Assembly: GCA_003508755.1 (NCBI GenBank)
Contig: DNTK01000581.1
Span: 1-5,599, forward strand
DNA length: 5,599 nucleotides
Origin: Bacteroidales bacterium
Lineage (GTDB): Bacteria; Bacteroidota; Bacteroidia; Bacteroidales; UBA10428
Reading direction: 5' to 3'
Shown here: in pieces, positions 1 through 5,599 of the stretch
Position numbering within the stretch: the stretch's first letter is position 1
How the letters are laid out: the number at the start of each line of letters is the position of its first letter
Translations under genes and position numbers: made by a program
The notes under the pieces: generated by a model
Database searches by the model: none
Told to the model about the DNA's origin: nothing
What the model saw: the letters and a program-made list of their open reading frames with translations, nothing else

Positions 1-619
1 GCTTTGTGTTAAAGTATCTTGATATACTTGAGAACCCTGCTTTTTCATATTCCCCGCCAAACTTAATTAGCAACAACCAAAAATGCGGCAGCTGCCACAA
101 AAACATAAAAACAGCAATGTAAATAATAGTTGGATGAAATAGACTCAACCCGGCAGAGGTCCAACCAATCATTGGAGGAATAGCACCTACAACTGCTCCT
201 GGTAAAATAGAAAATGGAGTTCGTGTTTTTAGTGGGGTATATATTACGTTATATAAAATAATGTTTAGTAAACCCAGCACAACTGGAATTATCCCGTTGA
301 AGTATAATAGCATTGAACCGGCAAGTATAAGAACAAGTGCAACGGTTAATGCACTATTTGCACTAATTTCTTTAGCTGGAATGGGTCGTTTGTTTGTACG
401 TTCCATTTGAGCATCGTACTTGCGCTCCTGGTATTGGTTCAGTGCCGATGCCCCTGCCGAAAGAAGATAAACACCAAGAACAGCGCCTCCTAATTCCAAT
501 ATTGACCTTCCTTGCGCAATAAAATAACCAACTGCAGCCGAAAAAGTCACCAGTACAGATAGCCTGTGCTTGGCAAGTTTTTTATAGATAGACCAGTATT
601 TTTTAACTTTGTTAATCAC
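1..619 (-). CDS. ctaB: Protoheme IX farnesyltransferase (heme O synthase), 3' end cut by window edge
   Basis: Integral membrane prenyltransferase of the UbiA superfamily that adds a farnesyl group to heme B to give heme O, the precursor of the heme A used by the oxidase encoded upstream. About 206 codons are visible; the family is usually near 300, so the last third lies outside the window. Seen: the prenyl-diphosphate/Mg site N61-Q-Y-x-E with D69-A-x-M-x-R-T-x-x-R-P79, then YTPLK at 127-131, GA-x-x-GAIPP-x-x-GW at 141-153 and LWQLPHFW at 174-181, all CtaB/CyoE hallmarks. Hydrophobic helices lie near 20-37, 42-60, 90-107, 111-127, 138-155 and 164-184. The start is GTG at 619-617, because an in-frame TAA (622-620) sits directly before it and the first internal ATG is residue 72, inside the catalytic region. 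It begins 29 bases after the coxB stop, so it is probably cotranscribed. Function is confident; the exact start is somewhat less so. Confidence 0.95.
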   Translation of the reverse strand, partial: MINKVKKYWSIYKKLAKHRLSVLVTFSAAVGYFIAQGRSILELGGAVLGVYLLSAGASALNQYQERKYDAQMERTNKRPIPAKEISANSALTVALVLILAGSMLLYFNGIIPVVLGLLNIILYNVIYTPLKTRTPFSILPGAVVGAIPPMIGWTSAGLSLFHPTIIYIAVFMFLWQLPHFWLLLIKFGGEYEKAGFSSISRYFNTK

Positions 620-648
620 TTAAAAGCTTTGTAATAAAGGTATTCAAA

Positions 649-1572
649 TTATTTCAAATCTTTGAGGTATTCAACAATTTGAGCTATTTCTTCTTCCGAA
701 ACTAATTTATCGTACGATTGCATAAGGTTCTTGCCATATCCCTTAACTATTTCTGCATTTGGCTCATAAACAGATTTCTTAATGTAGTCAGCATCAACTA
801 GTATGGTTTTTTCATTTCCTGATTCATCGACAATAATGCGCTCTGTGCCAAAAACTCCGTCGAATGCCGGACCAACCAACTTCACGCCCTCAAGCGAGTG
901 GCAGGCAAGGCATGCATTCTTTTTTAGAACTGCTAATCCGGGATGATCAGGTATATTGCCGGTAGCTTCTAAGTCAGTCAGCCAGGTCTCATATTCTTCC
1001 TGCTCAACCACCCGTGCCAGGGTGACCATATCATAATGCAATAGGCCACAGTACTCTGTACACAATATATCGTATTCACCGAGAAAAGTTGGTTCAAACC
1101 AGAGGAAGTTATCATAACCGGGCACTACATCCTCTTTAACCCTAAAGGCCGGAATAAATAAGCTATGGTTATAATCTTCGGAAACCAGATTAAGCTTTAC
1201 AGGTTGATTAATAGGCACCACCAGGGTTTTCGATAGCTTACCATTGCCATAATCAAATTCCCATTCCCAAATGCGGCCAATGGCTGTAATTTCTAATGCA
1301 TCTTCGGGTACACGGCGCATTTCTCTAAATCCCATCCAGCCATACCAAAACATAATAAGTACGATTATGGTTGGAATAACTGTCCAGATAATTTCGAGTT
1401 TTACACTACCTGTAAACTGAGCCGCCTCTTTATTTTTAGATCGGCGATAACGAACTACCGTCCAAATCATAAAAGCGGTTATGGCTACTATAAATATGAG
1501 TGCAGTAATAAAAATAAAAGCAAATGCCTTATCAACTCCTTCTGCTAAATTCGATGCTCCGTTGTTAAACAT
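649..1572 (-). CDS. coxB: Cytochrome c oxidase subunit II fused to cytochrome c (caa3 type)
   Basis: Electron-entry subunit (also called ctaC) of the aa3/caa3 oxidase, 307 residues. The N-terminus has no lipobox or clear cleavable signal; two membrane helices (about 16-41 and 61-82) anchor a periplasmic cupredoxin domain. E60, just before helix 2 in LEIIWTVIP, matches the conserved K-channel glutamate. The aromatic electron-entry patch is WEWEF at 102-106. The CuA ligands are all present: H136, C171, E173, C175, H179 and M182 (CTEYCGLLHYDM). From about residue 211 a class I cytochrome c domain follows, with C221-L-A-C224-H225 for heme c and M284 in GYGKNLMQ as probable axial ligand. This fusion lets the enzyme take electrons from a membrane partner or small carrier through its own heme. 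The gene is last of the structural genes, 94 bases after ctaF and 29 before ctaB, whereas subunit II usually leads such operons. The ATG is preceded by no strong ribosome site. Confidence 0.97.
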   Translation of the reverse strand: MFNNGASNLAEGVDKAFAFIFITALIFIVAITAFMIWTVVRYRRSKNKEAAQFTGSVKLEIIWTVIPTIIVLIMFWYGWMGFREMRRVPEDALEITAIGRIWEWEFDYGNGKLSKTLVVPINQPVKLNLVSEDYNHSLFIPAFRVKEDVVPGYDNFLWFEPTFLGEYDILCTEYCGLLHYDMVTLARVVEQEEYETWLTDLEATGNIPDHPGLAVLKKNACLACHSLEGVKLVGPAFDGVFGTERIIVDESGNEKTILVDADYIKKSVYEPNAEIVKGYGKNLMQSYDKLVSEEEIAQIVEYLKDLK

Positions 1573-1593
1573 TCTTATCGTGTATGGTTTAAA

Positions 1594-1610
1594 GCCTGTA
1601 TTAAACAGAC
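1594..1610 (-). promoter_or_regulatory. Small hairpin in the ctaF-coxB gap
   Basis: Read on the minus strand, GTCTGT-TTAAT-ACAGGC can fold into a 6-bp stem with one G-U pair and a 5-base loop. It is followed by only three T, so it is a poor intrinsic terminator; it could be an mRNA processing or attenuation element, or chance. It overlaps a second inverted repeat, GTTTAA-N8-TTAAAC (1587-1606), and the two cannot form together. No convincing Bacteroidota promoter (TTTG at -33 with TAnnTTTG at -7) was found in the 94-base gap (1573-1666). Confidence 0.25.
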
Positions 1611-1666
1611 CGTGTAAAAGATTAAAATATTTTATTAGTAGTTTGTATGTTCAATGCATGTTTCAT

Positions 1667-1954
1667 TTACCTCAACAAATAATCTATAAATGTAATTACT
1701 ATGACCAGGGCAAAAACAATAAAGACACCCGAGACCATCCAAACCGTAAAACGATTTTCAAATTTCAGGTGCATAAAATAGGTAAGCACGGTTACAGCTT
1801 TTACCGAAGCAACAATTAGAGCCACTCCTACAGAAAAGGCACCAAAATTTATTTCTGATACAAATACGGTAATAAAGGTGAGTGCCAACAGTGCAATCAG
1901 CACAATTGCATGAGAAGTATAGCTCGATATATGCGGTTTTTCTCCGTTCTTCAT
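1667..1954 (-). CDS. ctaF: Cytochrome c oxidase subunit IV, small prokaryotic type
   Basis: A 95-residue membrane protein of the bacterial COX4/CtaF family (unrelated to mitochondrial subunit IV). Three membrane helices are predicted at about 14-33, 38-59 and 70-92. The family signature lies at the end of helix 2: K52-A followed by YFMHLKFE at 59-66. Length and topology match known members. The subunit has no redox centre; in the family it helps stabilise the oxidase, especially assembly around CuB of subunit I. It starts only 5 bases after the ctaE stop, so the two are almost certainly translated from one transcript. After its stop comes the largest gap between genes in the window. Identification rests on the signature, the helices and its place directly after subunit III. 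Confidence 0.93.
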   Translation of the reverse strand: MKNGEKPHISSYTSHAIVLIALLALTFITVFVSEINFGAFSVGVALIVASVKAVTVLTYFMHLKFENRFTVWMVSGVFIVFALVIVITFIDYLLR

Positions 1955-1959
1955 AGTAA

Positions 1960-2577
1960 TCAGGTTATCAGGTATAATAAAGGGAAAAGGAATATCCAGA
2001 TAAGGTCAACCAGGTGCCAGTAGAGTGCGCTGTTCTCAAGCAATACATAATGGCCTGAATGCTGCACACCAGCTTTTATTCTGAAGATTGTCACCACAAG
2101 CAGAATAGCTCCTATTATCACATGTAAAGCATGCAAACCTGTCATCATGTAGTATAAACCGTAAAAGGTAATCTCGGAACGTTCCAGGTTCAGGTAAACT
2201 TCAGAACCTGGCCATAGATGGTGTTCAAATTTATGGGACCACTCAAAGTATTTATTCACCATAAATACCCCTGCTAAAAATATAGTTGCCAAAAGGAGTC
2301 TGATTGCAAGCCTTTTATTGTCTTTTTGAAGTGCAGTTATCGACATAGCCACCGTCATGCTGCTCATAAGAAGTACGACTGTATTTATGGTACCAATAAA
2401 GATATCTAATTCGGCTGCAGCTTTATGAAAACCTTCCGAATGTGTATTGCGTAGCACAGCATATGCAAGGAACAATCCACCAAATAAGAATAGTTCGGTG
2501 AACAAGAAAAGCCACATTCCCATTTTTCCGGTTTCACTATCGATCTGGTGTGTATGTCCTGGTGATGTATTTGTCAT
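1960..2577 (-). CDS. ctaE: Cytochrome c oxidase subunit III
   Basis: A 205-residue integral membrane subunit (also called coxC) of the oxidase. It has no metal centre; in the family it binds lipid and supports proton uptake into the D channel of subunit I, protecting the enzyme from turnover inactivation. Five membrane helices are predicted at about 20-42, 58-82, 93-112, 138-165 and 181-203, the short five-helix bacterial form that lacks the first two helices of the mitochondrial protein. Family signatures: FTELFLFGGLF at 26-36 with the conserved buried glutamate E28 (the carbodiimide-reactive residue in the family), GTINTVVLLMSS at 62-73, MTGLHALHVIIG at 145-156 and the final helix block YWHLVDLIWIFLFP at 186-199. 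It starts 11 bases after the ctaD stop and ends 5 bases before ctaF. No Shine-Dalgarno is visible in the 11-base spacer. Confidence 0.96.
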   Translation of the reverse strand: MTNTSPGHTHQIDSETGKMGMWLFLFTELFLFGGLFLAYAVLRNTHSEGFHKAAAELDIFIGTINTVVLLMSSMTVAMSITALQKDNKRLAIRLLLATIFLAGVFMVNKYFEWSHKFEHHLWPGSEVYLNLERSEITFYGLYYMMTGLHALHVIIGAILLVVTIFRIKAGVQHSGHYVLLENSALYWHLVDLIWIFLFPLLYLIT

Positions 2578-2588
2578 GTAATCGGTAT

Positions 2589-4208
2589 TTATTTTTCCGT
2601 TTTCTTAAATAAATATGGGGGATTTTGAATAACCGGAATCGTCTCAAAATTTTCATGTGTTGGAGGCGATTCAATCTGCCATTCGAGGGTTACACCTTGG
2701 TATGGATTGGATGGAGCAACAACACCTCGCCTGCGGTGATATATTAAATTGCCTATCATGAGTATTAATCCGGTGAATGTTATAAATGCACCAATGCTGG
2801 ATATTAAGTGTCCATTATGATATTCAGGCAGATAATCGAAATACCTGCGTGGCATTCCCTGAAGTCCCAAAATAAAGAGTGGGAAGTACAAAACATTAAA
2901 GCCTACAAACAAAATGCCCCAGGCAATGTATGCCATTTTATCGCTGTACATTCTGCCATAAATTTTGGGGAACCAATAGTGCATGGCTGCAAAAAATGCA
3001 AACCCCATTCCACCAAAAATTATATAGTGAAAGTGAGCAACAACAAATGAAGTATCGTGCACATGTACGTTGGTTGCCAGGGCACCAAGGGTTAGACCGG
3101 TGAAACCACCAATCAGAAAAAGAAAAATAAAAGAAATTGCGTACAGCAGCGGGGGCCTCATTTGAATTGAGCCACCATACATGGTCGATATCCAGTTAAA
3201 CACTTTGATTGCACTTGGTACCGCCACAATAAAGGTAAGGAAGGAGAAAAACCAGCGCGACCAATAGCTGATACCTGTTGTAAACATATGATGCCCCCAA
3301 ACAAAATATCCTACCACCGCAATGGCCAGACTTGAGATGGCTATCGCCCCATAGCCAAACACAGGTTTCTGACTAAAGGTTGGGAATATTTCGGTAACAA
3401 CTCCCATGGCAGGTAAAATCATGACATATACCGCCGGGTGTGAGTAAATCCAGAAGAGGTGTTGAAATAAAAGAGGATCGCCACCTAATGCAGGATCAAA
3501 GAAGCCAATATGCAGCACCCTTTCGGCAATTACCATAAGAAGTGTTATACCAACAATAGGTGTGGCAAGAATCTGGATCCATGCAGTTGCATAAAGCGAC
3601 CACGGAAAGAGAGGCATTTTAAAAAAGGTCATTCCAGGTGCCCGCAATCGATGTATGGTGACAATAAAGTTTAGTCCGGTAAGAATGGAAGAAAATCCGA
3701 GAACAAATGCAGCTGTTAGGGCAAATATTACATTGGTAGAAGAATTAGCCGCATAGGGAACATAAAAGGTCCAGCCAGTATCGGGTGGTCCGTCTCCGGC
3801 AAATTGTGACAAGACACCCAGAATGGCCCCTATGATATAAACATACCATGAAAACAGATTGAGTTTCGGAAAAGCAACATCCTTTGCTCCAATCATAATA
3901 GGAAGAAAAAAATTGCCAAAGACGGCAGCAATTCCGGGAATTACCACAATAAATATCATAATAACACCGTGCAGTGTAAAAATTCCGTTATATGTTTGTG
4001 CGTCCATAATATCCGGACCTGGATTCATTTTTTCAATACGCATTAATACACCTAACACTGCTGCAACAAAAAAGAATACAACAATGGCGTACAAATACAT
4101 CAGACCGATTTTTTTGTGGTCTGTTGAGGTTAGCCACGACATAATGCCTTTGAACCTACCCTTATGTTCGAGGTAACTTATGTGTGAGTATGTATCTTGT
4201 TTACCCAT
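2589..4208 (-). CDS. ctaD: Cytochrome c oxidase subunit I, A2-type catalytic subunit
   Basis: Catalytic subunit (also called coxA) of the heme-copper oxidase, 539 residues with about twelve membrane helices; it reduces O2 to water and pumps protons. Visible ligands: H80 and H394 for low-spin heme a, H392 for heme a3, and H257, H306 and H307 for CuB. Y261, four residues after H257, is the tyrosine that is crosslinked to the CuB histidine in this family. K335 (PSAIKVFNW) is the K-channel lysine, D110 (GAKDVAFPKLN) the D-channel entrance, H384-D385 the Mg site, and R454-R455 the propionate arginines. The motif Y255-S-H-P-A-V260 marks the A2 subfamily: the usual D-channel glutamate is A259, and Y255 is thought to replace it. 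Residue 387 is Ser in HDTSF where many relatives have HDTY. The ATG overlaps the SCO stop by 8 bases; subunit III follows after 11 bases. Confidence 0.98.
   Translation of the reverse strand: MGKQDTYSHISYLEHKGRFKGIMSWLTSTDHKKIGLMYLYAIVVFFFVAAVLGVLMRIEKMNPGPDIMDAQTYNGIFTLHGVIMIFIVVIPGIAAVFGNFFLPIMIGAKDVAFPKLNLFSWYVYIIGAILGVLSQFAGDGPPDTGWTFYVPYAANSSTNVIFALTAAFVLGFSSILTGLNFIVTIHRLRAPGMTFFKMPLFPWSLYATAWIQILATPIVGITLLMVIAERVLHIGFFDPALGGDPLLFQHLFWIYSHPAVYVMILPAMGVVTEIFPTFSQKPVFGYGAIAISSLAIAVVGYFVWGHHMFTTGISYWSRWFFSFLTFIVAVPSAIKVFNWISTMYGGSIQMRPPLLYAISFIFLFLIGGFTGLTLGALATNVHVHDTSFVVAHFHYIIFGGMGFAFFAAMHYWFPKIYGRMYSDKMAYIAWGILFVGFNVLYFPLFILGLQGMPRRYFDYLPEYHNGHLISSIGAFITFTGLILMIGNLIYHRRRGVVAPSNPYQGVTLEWQIESPPTHENFETIPVIQNPPYLFKKTEK
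4201..4208 (-). other. 8-base stop/start overlap between SCO and ctaD
   Basis: On the minus strand the bases ATGGGTAA hold the ctaD start (ATG, 4208-4206) and, in another frame, the SCO stop (TAA, 4203-4201). No ribosome binding site is visible before ctaD, so terminating ribosomes probably supply its initiation. This would tie the making of subunit I to that of the copper chaperone. The overlap is seen directly; coupling is inference. Confidence 0.8.
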
Positions 4209-4986
4209 TATTTTCTACTTTAATCGTTTTTCTTCTTCCTCTTATCAAGAGAGATGTTAATATGATTAGTGCTATTACAATTGAAAGAAACCCTACAATT
4301 CTTGTTACCTGCAGGGTATATGTTCTTCCCTGTGGATCGTATGCAAAGCAAACTTCAAGAAATTTATTTATCGAGGGTTGTGGCAAACCTTTCTGTGCTT
4401 CAATGGCAGCCATCTTAACATCAAAAGGCAGATACGTTAAGCCATATAAATAGCGGGTTATCTTTCCTTCGGGGCTTATCATAATAATAACCGAAGGATG
4501 AGCAAAATCTACACCCTGGGGCTTAAATTTGTATCCAACTGCTTTTGTAATGGTCTGAATGTTTTCTTCTGTTCCTGTAAGGTAGTACCAATACTTTTGT
4601 TGTTCTTCACCAATTTTCTGAACAAAATTTCGTTTTTTAATATTTGCCTTTTCAGGTGTATCCTTGGTATTAAAACTAATGGTTATTACTTCATAGTCTT
4701 TCCCAAGTTCCATATCTACATTATTCACTGCTTCAGACACACCACTTAGCAAGGGACTGCATAATCCCGGGCAATCGAAATATACAAAAGACAGAATGGT
4801 GGGTTTATCAATAAGCTCTCTTAGAGATACAGTGTCATTCTGTTCATTAAAAAAGGTTAAATCCAAGGGTAATGTATCACCCAGTTTCTCAACGATTCCA
4901 ACATCAACCTCATCTTCGGCAGGTGGTTGGGCATAACTGCCCATAGAAAGCAAAATTGCACCAATAAGAAATAGTAGCTTTTTCAT
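4201..4986 (-). CDS. sco: SCO1/SenC family copper chaperone with C-terminal membrane anchor
   Basis: Thioredoxin-fold metallochaperone of the SCO1/SenC/PrrC family, which delivers copper to, or keeps reduced, the CuA-site cysteines of subunit II. The chosen start gives 261 residues and a classic signal peptide (MKKLLFLIGAILLSMG, likely cut after SYA at 17-19). Earlier in-frame starts up to 5145 would add a 53-residue leader lying inside the preceding gene and bury this signal, so they are rejected. Seen: C72-P-G-L-C76, the copper-binding CxxxC, and H163 in FAHPSV, the third ligand. Near the C-terminus C213 lies in CFAYDP, followed by a membrane helix at about 227-248 and a basic cytoplasmic tail. 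The mature domain is therefore periplasmic and tethered at its C-terminus, unlike mitochondrial Sco1, which is tethered at its N-terminus. It starts 26 bases after the preceding gene and overlaps ctaD by 8 bases, consistent with a dedicated assembly factor for this oxidase. Confidence 0.94.
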   Translation of the reverse strand: MKKLLFLIGAILLSMGSYAQPPAEDEVDVGIVEKLGDTLPLDLTFFNEQNDTVSLRELIDKPTILSFVYFDCPGLCSPLLSGVSEAVNNVDMELGKDYEVITISFNTKDTPEKANIKKRNFVQKIGEEQQKYWYYLTGTEENIQTITKAVGYKFKPQGVDFAHPSVIIMISPEGKITRYLYGLTYLPFDVKMAAIEAQKGLPQPSINKFLEVCFAYDPQGRTYTLQVTRIVGFLSIVIALIILTSLLIRGRRKTIKVENNG

Positions 4987-5012
4987 AATATATTTTTCTT
5001 TTTTATTCTGAA

Positions 5013-5599
5013 TTATTTTTCCTTCCCGATAAAGTATATTTTTCTTAGCTGAAACAAGATAAAAAACAAGGCACTCCAAACTCCTACTACGGTAGCAAAG
5101 TAAGCCAATAGCAACCATATTGGTGCTTTTGATACCTTGTTCCATAAAGCCCGTTCTTCGAGCAGACTACCTTTGATCATGGGAGTACCCAGGGCAATAA
5201 GGGTATCAGCAGTCACAACCCCAAAAGCTTCCATATCGGTTAGTTTTGCTTCGAGGGTGATATTTCCTTCCTTATCACCCGGCAATTTATCCTTTATTGC
5301 AAATAGCACTTTTCCTTCCTTATTCGTTATTTTCGGATCTTCAATTGCATAATCCCCGAACATCCGCTTTACCGATAAATTAACAGATGCACCGGTTATG
5401 GGTTCTGTACCCTTTTGGTTGGTACCGATAACCTGCGCTTCAATAACCTTCGAAGGTTCATTGTATGCAAGATAAATAGCTACTTCGCCGTCGTATGCTC
5501 CACGCGGAATTTCCTTAGAAACTTCCTGCACATAACTTGTATTAAAGCTTCGGATATACGAAATTACATTCCAGGTTTCCTCAGGAGTAAGTATATTCT
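5013..5599 (-). CDS. Membrane-anchored protein with cytochrome c-like C-terminal helix and Ig-like region, 5' end missing
   Basis: The frame is open to the window edge, giving 194 visible codons and a stop at 5015-5013; the true start is outside. The first visible residues, LTPEETWNVISYIRSF, look like the last helix of a class I cytochrome c (compare LTPEE-x-W-x-x-x-x-YIRS in many small cytochromes), so a heme domain with CxxCH probably lies upstream, but that motif is not seen. Next, about residues 35-140, is a beta-rich, Gly/Thr/Val-patterned region resembling an Ig-like or carboxypeptidase-regulatory fold (GASVNLSV, then NKEGKVLFAI). A single membrane helix follows at about 160-183 with a basic tail, suggesting a periplasmic protein held by a C-terminal anchor. 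Being 26 bases ahead of SCO, it is probably part of the oxidase operon, possibly an electron donor or assembly partner. A GTG at 5531 could serve as a start but would cut through the helix, so it is unlikely. I do not recognise a named family. Confidence 0.75.
   Translation of the reverse strand, partial: NILTPEETWNVISYIRSFNTSYVQEVSKEIPRGAYDGEVAIYLAYNEPSKVIEAQVIGTNQKGTEPITGASVNLSVKRMFGDYAIEDPKITNKEGKVLFAIKDKLPGDKEGNITLEAKLTDMEAFGVVTADTLIALGTPMIKGSLLEERALWNKVSKAPIWLLLAYFATVVGVWSALFFILFQLRKIYFIGKEK

Noticed and set aside
1594..1610. Intrinsic terminator between ctaF and coxB
   Set aside because: The stem is short with a G-U pair and the following T run is only three bases, so termination strong enough to split the operon is not supported.
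1622..1666. Tiny open frame of 14 codons starting right after the ctaF stop (MKHALNIQTTNKIF)
   Set aside because: Too short, no hydrophobic or other recognisable pattern and no ribosome site; most likely chance in AT-rich spacer.
1481..1819. Plus-strand open frame crossing coxB, the gap and ctaF
   Set aside because: It is antisense to two well-identified genes and has no coherent protein pattern; a shadow frame.
3859..4453. Plus-strand open frames opposite ctaD and SCO
   Set aside because: They mirror strongly conserved coding sequence on the other strand and show no domain; shadow frames.
4987..5145. Longer N-terminal start for the SCO gene, adding 53 residues
   Set aside because: The extension lies within the preceding gene in another frame and would bury a clear signal peptide; the ATG at 4986 explains the protein fully.
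1..5599. A new mobile, defence or CRISPR-like system
   Set aside because: Every long stretch is accounted for by respiratory oxidase and assembly genes, with no direct repeats, transposase, integrase or atypical composition seen.

Overview
The window is a single co-directional block: seven genes all read on the minus strand, so transcription runs from position 5599 towards position 1. Together they form most of an operon for an aa3/caa3-type heme-copper cytochrome c oxidase and its assembly factors. The DNA is AT-rich by eye. No start codon has a recognisable Shine-Dalgarno sequence; the leaders are A-rich or nondescript. That, with the gene content, fits Bacteroidota, probably an aerobic or facultative, perhaps environmental member. 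This phylum call is inference from leader style and protein flavour, not from a marker gene.

In transcription order: (1) the 3' part of a membrane-anchored protein, 5013 to beyond 5599, whose visible start looks like the last helix of a class I cytochrome c, followed by a beta-rich Ig-like region and one C-terminal membrane helix; (2) an SCO1/SenC copper chaperone, 4201-4986; (3) oxidase subunit I, ctaD, 2589-4208, overlapping SCO by 8 bases; (4) subunit III, ctaE, 1960-2577; (5) small subunit IV, ctaF, 1667-1954; (6) subunit II with a fused cytochrome c domain, coxB/ctaC, 649-1572, after a 94-base gap; (7) the 5' two thirds of ctaB, heme O synthase (protoheme IX farnesyltransferase), 1-619, running off the left edge and starting with GTG.

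The parts fit one machine. CtaB makes heme O, the precursor of the heme A bound by subunit I. SCO serves CuA assembly in subunit II. Electrons enter through the heme c and CuA of subunit II and pass to heme a and the heme a3-CuB site of subunit I, where O2 is reduced to water and protons are pumped. Subunit I carries the YSHPxV signature of the A2 subfamily: the D-channel glutamate of mitochondrial-type enzymes is alanine, with the neighbouring tyrosine as its presumed substitute.

The window is mostly a well-understood respiratory operon; I see no mobile element, CRISPR array, RNA gene or defence system. The points most worth a second look are the truncated cytochrome-like/Ig-like/membrane-anchor protein at the head of the visible operon, the late position of coxB behind a gap holding competing inverted repeats, and the residue changes in CtaD.
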